In this document: piece after piece, positions 1 to 4,743 of the stretch
Layout: every line of letters starts with the position of its first letter
Position numbering within the stretch: the first letter of the stretch is position 1
NCBI GenBank assembly: GCA_030151925.1
Contig: JASLCY010000608.1
Coordinates: forward strand, 1 to 5,503
Direction: 5' to 3'
Source of the DNA: Oligoflexus sp.
GTDB lineage: Bacteria > Bdellovibrionota_B > Oligoflexia > Oligoflexales > Oligoflexaceae
DNA length: 5,503 nt
The notes under the pieces: model-generated
The model's input: the letters and a program-made list of their open reading frames with translations, nothing else
The model's database searches: none
Told to the model about the DNA's origin: nothing
Translations under genes and position numbers: made by a program

Positions 1-1367
1 GCATCAGCGGCTTCATCAAGTAGCGCTAGATCGTGAATTCCCGCCTTCTCTGCCGCCGCCGCGATCTCCTCACCTCGCTCCAACCCCTTAGCAATTTTTG
101 CAGCTTCCTCTGCACCGTGTGCGCCCTTGGCAATGATGCCTCCGATCTTAGCAAGTTTACCAAACGCTCCGAACTTGGCAAAGCCAAGGGTTGCAATGCC
201 AACGCCCGCCATGGACCGCTCGAAGGTCGTGAGCTGATGGCCGTCAAGGAGGCTCTTGCCGGTTGCTAGCTCGTATGCATCCTTCGCGGTTCCGACGATT
301 GGCACAAGGGACAACGCAACGTCAGCGAACGCCATCCCGATTTCGTGATAGGTGCTCCCCTCGACGGGTTTGCCTTCCCTGTAGGCGGCCTCTGACGCGT
401 TCATGGCTTCGTCGGCCATGTTCACGAGGGCTGTGCGGGCTTCGTAATCGGGTTGGCCCTTGCGGCTTTCGACGTTCTGACGAGCGTAGGCGACGTATTT
501 GCGGCCCGACGCAATCTTCTGGTTCTCGTAATAGACGCCTTGGCCACCATTGGCCGTAGCTGGGTTCTTATCCTCATCGAATTCTGGCGTCTTGTTTAGG
601 ATGCCATCCTTCTTTGCATTGTACCTACCGGAGATCCCGTTAATTGCTTCCTCGGACGCATTGAGCATGAATCCGGAATTCGTCTGGCCGAGGCCCAGAC
701 CTAGGCCGTTGAGGAGGCCAACCTCTTGGCCAATGGCGGTATTCAGAGCATCGACCTGGCTGAAGGTGTCCTTGGCATCCTGGAGGAGAACTTTGGCTTC
801 GTGGGCTTTCTTACGCTTCTTGTTATTGCTGCCGTTCAGTTCTCCCGCGAGATCGGTGAGACCTTTGCCGATCTCGTCGACGGCATGTTCAAATCCTTTG
901 GGATCGCGTTTAGGGATTTTGTTGCCATTTCCGGAATCCGCACACTCACCGGGGGTATCGCAGCCCGGGGCGTGGTCGGTATCGCCGTGGTCATGGGTGG
1001 GGCTGTCCTGGCTACCATTGCCGTTCCCGCCTATAGGGCCGCTACCCGTGCTCGTGCCGTTCCAATTCGTTCCGGTTGTCTGTCCCGAGGTGCCGAAGCT
1101 GCCGGTATCGTCGTCTGGTACATCGTCTACATTCTTATCTGTGCTGAAACTGAAGAGCGGCTTGTCCGATCCAGAACCGGGAGGAGCGGAATCCGTAGTA
1201 TTGGACCATGATATCGGCCCTGAGGTCGGGCCGCTGTGAATCTCCTGGTAGGTCGAGCAATCCGTCAGGCCATGGCCACGGCAATGCTCGCTGAACTCTT
1301 TGTCATCCGCCGGATTACAGGCGGTGAATAGGAACATCATGAAGAATGAAGGTAGATACTTCTTCAT
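1..1367 (-). CDS. Lipoprotein with pre-toxin TG (PT-TG) module, probable polymorphic toxin; C-terminus outside window
   Basis: The frame is open for 455 codons from ATG 1365-1367 and runs off the left edge without a stop. The start is supported by AGGTGG (1372-1377), 4 nt upstream, and by an ATGA overlap with the preceding gene. Residues 1-17 form a short lipoprotein signal ending LFTAC, so Cys17 would be lipidated; Phe at -3 is a less usual lipobox residue. Residues about 45-150 are a disordered Ser/Gly/Asp/Asn/Thr linker containing a His/Asp stretch (124-132) and Cys136/Cys142. A helical, Lys/Ala-rich region follows (about 155-345). Residues 355-371 read VPIVGTAKDAYELATGK, followed by an FER near 382 and a Gly/Ala/Leu-Lys stretch. 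This is the signature of PT-TG, which in polymorphic toxins sits just before the toxin domain. The last 45 residues seen are Ala/Glu-rich helix. By analogy the toxin tip and an immunity gene lie beyond base 1, but neither is visible. The toxin role is inferred from family knowledge; the lipoprotein and PT-TG calls are read from sequence. Confidence 0.82.
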   Translation of the reverse strand, partial: MKKYLPSFFMMFLFTACNPADDKEFSEHCRGHGLTDCSTYQEIHSGPTSGPISWSNTTDSAPPGSGSDKPLFSFSTDKNVDDVPDDDTGSFGTSGQTTGTNWNGTSTGSGPIGGNGNGSQDSPTHDHGDTDHAPGCDTPGECADSGNGNKIPKRDPKGFEHAVDEIGKGLTDLAGELNGSNNKKRKKAHEAKVLLQDAKDTFSQVDALNTAIGQEVGLLNGLGLGLGQTNSGFMLNASEEAINGISGRYNAKKDGILNKTPEFDEDKNPATANGGQGVYYENQKIASGRKYVAYARQNVESRKGQPDYEARTALVNMADEAMNASEAAYREGKPVEGSTYHEIGMAFADVALSLVPIVGTAKDAYELATGKSLLDGHQLTTFERSMAGVGIATLGFAKFGAFGKLAKIGGIIAKGAHGAEEAAKIAKGLERGEEIAAAAEKAGIHDLALLDEAAD

Positions 1368-2641
1368 GGGGCCACCTGACACGATTTCGCGGTTGTTTTG
1401 TAGATGGCTTCGACAACGCGGTATTGCTCGATTGTTGTAACCGCGTTCGCCTGCTCGAGGTAAGCCTTGGAATTGGTGATGCAAGCCGCTGAATAACGGT
1501 CCGCATTTTGAATTCGCCGGTTAGTGAGGTATTTCTGCCGATCGAGAAATCCCGCCCAGCCCATGGTTTGGACCCGATTGACCTTCTCCTGAAGGCCCGC
1601 GATCTGGTTTGTAAGCATTTGGGTGTAAGGCGCCGCAACTTCTGGATGATCTGCGGTTGCGAGGAGGAGGCGGTCGCGGAATTCCGTGGCGGTCATGTAA
1701 TCGACAGCGTAATTGCGCTGAGACTCCTCAAACTGCAGGTAAAGGGATTCCGAGGAGCTCCGCTCGTTATCCGATACGAGTCCGAGGGTCCAAAGTTGGT
1801 ACCCCTCCATGATCTTGTTGGCTTCCAGGATCGTATCGATGGTGCCGCTCAAGGCCGATAGCTCCTTGATCGCCTGATCCTTGTACTTGGTCACGATATC
1901 ATTACGGACGGCCTGGTAGGTGTAATCCATAAGATGGGCGCGAGCCTGTTTTGCCCGGAGCATGAAGGCCCGCATAGTGTCGATCTTTTGCGAAATCTGA
2001 GTGATGGAGGCTTGAGTCGCGGCCAATGCCGGCTTAAGGTCTGCATCTTTGCAGGCATCTGAGGCGAGCCACTGGATCTCCGGTCTAGTGGAATCCGCAC
2101 TTTGATCAAGGGCTTTAGACGCTTGATCAATGTATGTGAGGAGAGCGGATTCGCGTATAGCGAGGTTGGCAAGATTGTCGGATCCCTGCGAATAACCTTG
2201 GTCGAGGTCGTTCAGGAAGTCGACGATCTTCTCTTTGTCATCCGTTTTCACGGAGAACTTTGTAACGAATGCGTCAATGGTATCGAGAGAGGCCTGGTAA
2301 TCTTTCTCGAGTGCGGCGAAATTTGACCAAAGACTCATATCTACAGAGTGGGTATCGATTGGCCCCTTGAGGGCGGCGTCCACCATCAGCGGCTTCGACG
2401 AATCGCTGACCAGGAAAACCTTGGTGAGATCGTTGATGTTTTCCATAAGGAGTCTGGTTCGCATCACGCAGGTATGAACGCGTTGAATGCGGGGAACACA
2501 GTCGGATTTCAACTTGGCGATGACTGCCTTGGCAGCTTTTTGATCGCCGTCGGCTGGGCGATTGAACTTGCAGGCTTCGATATCTGCACCAAAGGCCGAA
2601 GCTGAGGATGCGAGAGCAAGGCTAAGGATCAACTTCTTCAT
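1364..2641 (-). CDS. Secreted alpha-helical protein of unknown function (425 aa)
   Basis: No family is recognised. The N-terminus is a clear Sec signal peptide (MKK, a hydrophobic core, then SSASAFGAD, with likely cleavage after Ala19). The mature protein looks almost wholly helical, with long Lys/Asp/Gln/Ala-rich amphipathic stretches (for example about 105-185, 200-285 and 340-415), and may be coiled-coil or helical-bundle in nature. It has six cysteines (24, 48, 58, 197, 387, 421), an even number that suits disulfides in the periplasm or outside. There is no transmembrane segment after the signal and no catalytic motif. The start ATG 2639-2641 has AGGAG (2650-2654), 8 nt upstream, inside the end of the preceding gene and 3 nt beyond its stop. 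Its TGA overlaps the ATG of the PT-TG lipoprotein gene, implying coupled translation and a shared role. It could be a partner, scaffold or export factor for that lipoprotein; this is inference from context. Confidence 0.85.
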   Translation of the reverse strand: MKKLILSLALASSASAFGADIEACKFNRPADGDQKAAKAVIAKLKSDCVPRIQRVHTCVMRTRLLMENINDLTKVFLVSDSSKPLMVDAALKGPIDTHSVDMSLWSNFAALEKDYQASLDTIDAFVTKFSVKTDDKEKIVDFLNDLDQGYSQGSDNLANLAIRESALLTYIDQASKALDQSADSTRPEIQWLASDACKDADLKPALAATQASITQISQKIDTMRAFMLRAKQARAHLMDYTYQAVRNDIVTKYKDQAIKELSALSGTIDTILEANKIMEGYQLWTLGLVSDNERSSSESLYLQFEESQRNYAVDYMTATEFRDRLLLATADHPEVAAPYTQMLTNQIAGLQEKVNRVQTMGWAGFLDRQKYLTNRRIQNADRYSAACITNSKAYLEQANAVTTIEQYRVVEAIYKTTAKSCQVAP

Positions 2642-2644
2642 TGG

Positions 2645-3658
2645 TTATTCTCCTGCCTTGAGATTGGTTTGGAGATCGCGAAGGTTCTGGGCCGCGGCGG
2701 GATCGGATTTGGCCGCAAGATCACCAAGGAGTTGATCGGTTTCGGTTTGCTTAGTGGCGAACCAGTTCACGATATTGTCGTAGGAACGCTTTGCATTGCA
2801 CTTCTTGATGAACTGCGTGAACTGGGCATCTGTGATCGAATCAGGTTTGGCCACGGCCTTTAGAGATTCGGGAAGCGTGTCGCAGTCGAGGCTATCGATT
2901 TTGACTTCGATCTTCGTGGACTTCAAAGTTTCGTCCGAACAATCAAGCACCGCGTCCGCATACGAATACCCGAAGATCAGATTGAATTTGTCCTTCAGGT
3001 CGTTAACGACTTCCGTGTAGTCCGGGTTGTTAAGATATTTTGTGATGGTACAGCCGAGGCCATTTTCCGATTTCAGCAAAGCAAACAGTTGCCCTTGGCG
3101 ATCGGGAAGGGCCGAGCGGAACTCTTCCAGCGACTCCTTGGTGGCATCGATGTATGCGTCAAGTTCCTCGGGGGTCTTATAGAACGAGCAGGTCTTGTAG
3201 TTCTTAACGCCAAACTCCGGGCGTTCGCAGGTCTGGTAGGACTCGGCAGGATGAGAAGGCGACCGGCAGAATTCCCAACCTTCGTGACCAAATGATTTAT
3301 CGCGACACGTTTTCGGAGTCGGGACCTTGGTGAGGACGTAGCCGCCCGGGCAGCCGCGCTCGGGATCAGGGGCCGTCTGGAGCGGCGGGTTGTGGCTTCC
3401 AGGGGCGGGATCGCAACGTGACGATCCATGACCGAGGTCGTACCCACAGATCTTGCCATCTTGCTTCGATTTGAAGATTTCGTTGCAGGCCGAGTCGGCG
3501 ATGCTTTGGTAGAGATCCACGGGACAACGGTTGTCGTTGGTATGGGAAACGTAACGTTCGACGCCGCACAGCTTGTTCTCGCGGGTCTGAAGTTCCAAGG
3601 CGTGAGCCTGGGTGGTGCCGATGGCGATTACGATGAGGATTTTGAGGTAGCGGATCAT
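2645..3658 (-). CDS. Secreted cysteine-rich protein with 13-residue Cys repeats (337 aa)
   Basis: This is the first gene of the operon. The Sec signal peptide (MIRYLKILIVIAIGTTQAHA) has a likely AHA cleavage site after Ala20. The mature chain has 14 cysteines (31, 45, 58, 71, 82, 103, 118, 131, 144, 157, 203, 240, 259, 287), suggesting up to seven disulfides. Cys118, 131, 144 and 157 are exactly 13 residues apart and delimit three repeat units, the last being CERPEFGVKNYKT; Cys45, 58 and 71 share the same spacing. The N-terminal half (21-160) is therefore a probable small disulfide-rich repeat domain. The C-terminal half (160-337) is helical, with four further cysteines. No enzyme motif is seen. 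ATG 3656-3658 has AGAGG (3665-3669) 6 nt upstream. The stop lies 3 nt before the 425-aa secreted protein gene. The Cys-rich part could be a binding or adhesive surface; its function is unknown, but its place in one operon with a PT-TG lipoprotein suggests a common surface or secretion role. Confidence 0.85.
   Translation of the reverse strand: MIRYLKILIVIAIGTTQAHALELQTRENKLCGVERYVSHTNDNRCPVDLYQSIADSACNEIFKSKQDGKICGYDLGHGSSRCDPAPGSHNPPLQTAPDPERGCPGGYVLTKVPTPKTCRDKSFGHEGWEFCRSPSHPAESYQTCERPEFGVKNYKTCSFYKTPEELDAYIDATKESLEEFRSALPDRQGQLFALLKSENGLGCTITKYLNNPDYTEVVNDLKDKFNLIFGYSYADAVLDCSDETLKSTKIEVKIDSLDCDTLPESLKAVAKPDSITDAQFTQFIKKCNAKRSYDNIVNWFATKQTETDQLLGDLAAKSDPAAAQNLRDLQTNLKAGE
3188..3307 (-). 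repeat. Three tandem 13-residue Cys repeats inside the 337-aa secreted protein
   Basis: Codons 118-157 encode three consecutive units of exactly 13 residues, each starting with Cys and closed by Cys157. Shared features are a charged residue (Arg or Glu) after the Cys, Ser/Glu then Phe/His at unit positions 5-6, an aromatic residue (Trp/Tyr/Tyr) at position 11, and Thr at the end of units 2 and 3 (YQT-C, YKT-C). The repeat is at protein level; the DNA has diverged, so it is old rather than a recent slippage product. Confidence 0.7.
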
Positions 3659-3664
3659 GTTTGG

Positions 3665-3669
3665 CCTCT
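3665..3669 (-). promoter_or_regulatory. Ribosome binding site of the first operon gene
   Basis: AGAGG on the minus strand lies 6 nt before ATG 3658 and about 8 nt after the base of the leader hairpin. It is therefore single-stranded in the simplest fold of the leader, but close enough for the hairpin or a bound protein to affect it. Confidence 0.5.
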
Positions 3670-3677
3670 AAGTTGGG

Positions 3678-3703
3678 CCTAAACCTCCCTAGGGAGGCTC
3701 AGG
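3678..3703 (-). promoter_or_regulatory. 5' leader hairpin containing a perfect 14-bp palindrome
   Basis: On the minus strand, 3703 to 3678 can fold into an 11-pair stem (nine Watson-Crick pairs and two G-U pairs) with a CUAG tetraloop at 3692-3689. Its core, 3684-3697 (CCTCCCTAGGGAGG), is a perfect DNA palindrome. It sits at about +29 to +54 from the predicted transcription start and ends just before the ribosome binding site. No T-run follows, so it is not an intrinsic terminator. It could be an RNA control element, a stabilising 5' hairpin, or an operator read as DNA. Confidence 0.55.
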
Positions 3704-3738
3704 AACAGGCCGCCATTAATGCAGCCATATTGCCGCTC

Positions 3739-3767
3739 TTTATAATCTGTTTTGGTTGTCGGGGCAA
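3739..3767 (-). promoter_or_regulatory. Predicted sigma70-type promoter of the exported-protein operon
   Basis: On the minus strand, TTGCCC (3767-3762, four of six consensus bases) and TATAAA (3744-3739, five of six) are separated by exactly 17 bp. The start would fall near 3731, leaving a leader of about 73 nt before ATG 3658. The weak -35 suggests that an activator may help. Confidence 0.55.
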
Positions 3768-3784
3768 GAGGGTCCGCACTTTCG

Positions 3785-3797
3785 GAGAACAGTTCTC
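3785..3797. promoter_or_regulatory. Perfect inverted repeat GAGAAC-A-GTTCTC, candidate regulator site
   Basis: Two 6-bp arms (3785-3790 and 3792-3797) match perfectly around one central base. The centre is about 60 bp upstream of the predicted operon start, just behind the -35 box, which is the usual distance for a class I activator site. The GAAC/GTTC half-sites recall LexA-type elements, but the one-base spacing does not match the LexA boxes I know, so no regulator is named. Confidence 0.45.
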
Positions 3798-3806
3798 GAT
3801 GGTAGC

Positions 3807-3841
3807 TAATTATTAAATAATTATAAATAGTTATAAATTAT
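3807..3841. promoter_or_regulatory. A/T tract with 10-bp-phased repeats, probable curved DNA
   Basis: Thirty-four of 35 bases are A or T in an otherwise GC-rich window. TTATAAAT recurs at 3821 and 3831, one helical turn apart, and a looser third unit stands at 3811. Phased A/T tracts bend DNA and attract nucleoid proteins of the H-NS or IHF type. The position, about 75-110 bp upstream of the predicted start, suits silencing or architectural activation of the operon. Confidence 0.45.
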
Positions 3842-3936
3842 CAGTTTGGTGAACAACGCAAGATTGATCAAGTATTTAGGCGGGAGTCTTATGGACTGTC
3901 ACATACCTCGCATGCGGCTTGCCGATTGCGCGCCGG

Positions 3937-4743
3937 CTATTGTTTGGCGGTGAGGTCGTAGTTCGATACGGTCGAGACCTGGAAGCTCTTCGCTTCGCGA
4001 TCGTAATAGTAGGTCGTGACCTTCAGGTCGCTGCGCGTGCCTTCGATCACGTTGAAGCTGTTGCGTCCCGCGTCCTTGCCGCGACCGCGCTTGGAAGCGG
4101 ACGTGCCGCACGAGATGATGAGCACCGCCGTCTTCTGCCCTTCCGCGGGCAGGAGTTTTATATCGGAATCGTGCCGATGGCCCGTGAGCACGACGTCGAC
4201 TCGTTCGCCTTCGGAGATCGTATCCCACGACACGTCGAGCCCCGGATAGTGGTCGTCGGCGCTGAAGGTGACGAGCGGGTGATGGAACGCGAGGACGTGC
4301 AGCCTCTTCTCGTCGCTTTGCCGGAAGGCCCGCGAGGTGATCGTATACTGCTTGCTCGAGAGGCGGCCCTGCACGATGCGCGACAGCGGGCGGACGCTGT
4401 TCAACGCGACGACCGTCACGTCCTTGCCGCGGAAGACCTGATCCAGGTCCTTATGAATATACTTTCGGTAGAGCGCGAACGGAGCCAGCACGCGTTCCCA
4501 GACGCGAAACAGCGCGATATCGTGATTGCCCGGGCAAATGACAAAATTTTCAAAGAGTTGCTTCGCCTTCTCTAGGTAATCTCTCGCGGCGATGAATTGA
4601 CTCTCCTTGGCTCTCTGTGTCACATCTCCAGTGACGATCAAGGTATCGCCACCGAGCGTTGCCAGGCATTCCAGGAGACTATCACCGACCTCTGGATCGT
4701 AGAGGGGCCCAAAGTGGATATCTGAGATATGGACAAGTTTCAT
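3937..4743 (-). CDS. Calcineurin-like metallophosphoesterase (268 aa)
   Basis: This is a cytoplasmic metal-dependent phosphoesterase of the calcineurin-like superfamily, resembling class III cyclic-nucleotide phosphodiesterases (CpdA/Icc type). All five metal and active-site blocks are present in order: D8-x-H10 (HISDIH), G39-D40 (VTGDV), G72-N73-H74-D75 (PGNHD), H154-H155 (FHHP), and G188-H189-x-H191 (GHRH). The enzyme should therefore be active with a two-metal centre. The length is normal for the family and there is no signal peptide. The substrate cannot be told from sequence: cAMP, other phosphodiesters, and lipid-linked or nucleotide phosphates are all possible. ATG 4741-4743 has AGGGGAG (4752-4758) 8 nt upstream. 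The 5' end overlaps the divergent lipid-kinase gene by 15 bp, so the pair may be co-regulated. GC content is clearly higher than in the operon downstream. Confidence 0.9.
   Translation of the reverse strand: MKLVHISDIHFGPLYDPEVGDSLLECLATLGGDTLIVTGDVTQRAKESQFIAARDYLEKAKQLFENFVICPGNHDIALFRVWERVLAPFALYRKYIHKDLDQVFRGKDVTVVALNSVRPLSRIVQGRLSSKQYTITSRAFRQSDEKRLHVLAFHHPLVTFSADDHYPGLDVSWDTISEGERVDVVLTGHRHDSDIKLLPAEGQKTAVLIISCGTSASKRGRGKDAGRNSFNVIEGTRSDLKVTTYYYDREAKSFQVSTVSNYDLTAKQ
4729..4743. other. 15-bp overlap of two divergent 5' ends
   Basis: The ATG of the lipid kinase (plus, 4729-4731) lies inside the first codons of the metallophosphoesterase (minus, ATG 4741-4743). Each gene's ribosome binding site and promoter must therefore lie within the coding sequence of the other. 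The first five codons are shared in antisense, so simultaneous transcription would make complementary 5' RNA ends. Confidence 0.6.

Larger units (their letters stand above)
3659..3936. other. Intergenic control region (278 bp), no gene seen
   Basis: This is the only long gene-free stretch. It separates two minus-strand transcription units: the metallophosphoesterase ends at 3937 and the exported-protein operon starts at 3658. The elements listed separately occupy 3665-3841. From 3842 to 3936 I see nothing firm: only weak 4-bp stems, and no hairpin with a T-run to end the phosphoesterase transcript. No tRNA, integrase site or insertion-sequence end was recognised. Confidence 0.7.

Noticed and set aside
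726..1211. Second plus-strand frame with hydrophobic stretches resembling a membrane protein
   Set aside because: It lies antisense to the lipoprotein linker and helical region. The hydrophobicity follows from complementing Asp/Asn/Lys codons, and there is no independent start context.
550..1239. Long plus-strand reading frame (229 codons) opposite the lipoprotein gene
   Set aside because: Its Pro/Ser/Leu-rich translation mirrors the Ser/Gly/Asp linker codons of the minus-strand gene. It shows no domain, and the minus-strand frame has a signal peptide, a ribosome binding site and a recognisable PT-TG segment.
3678..3703. Intrinsic terminator for the metallophosphoesterase transcript
   Set aside because: The stem is strong, but no T-run follows on either strand and it lies downstream of the operon promoter, so it is better read as a leader element.
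3785..3797. LexA (SOS) box
   Set aside because: The GAAC and GTTC half-sites are suggestive, but they are separated by a single base, unlike the spaced half-sites of the LexA boxes I know.
3919..4575. Plus-strand frame of 218 codons opposite the metallophosphoesterase
   Set aside because: The minus strand has all five phosphoesterase motifs in order. The plus frame is Arg/Val-rich antisense sequence typical of GC-rich coding DNA.
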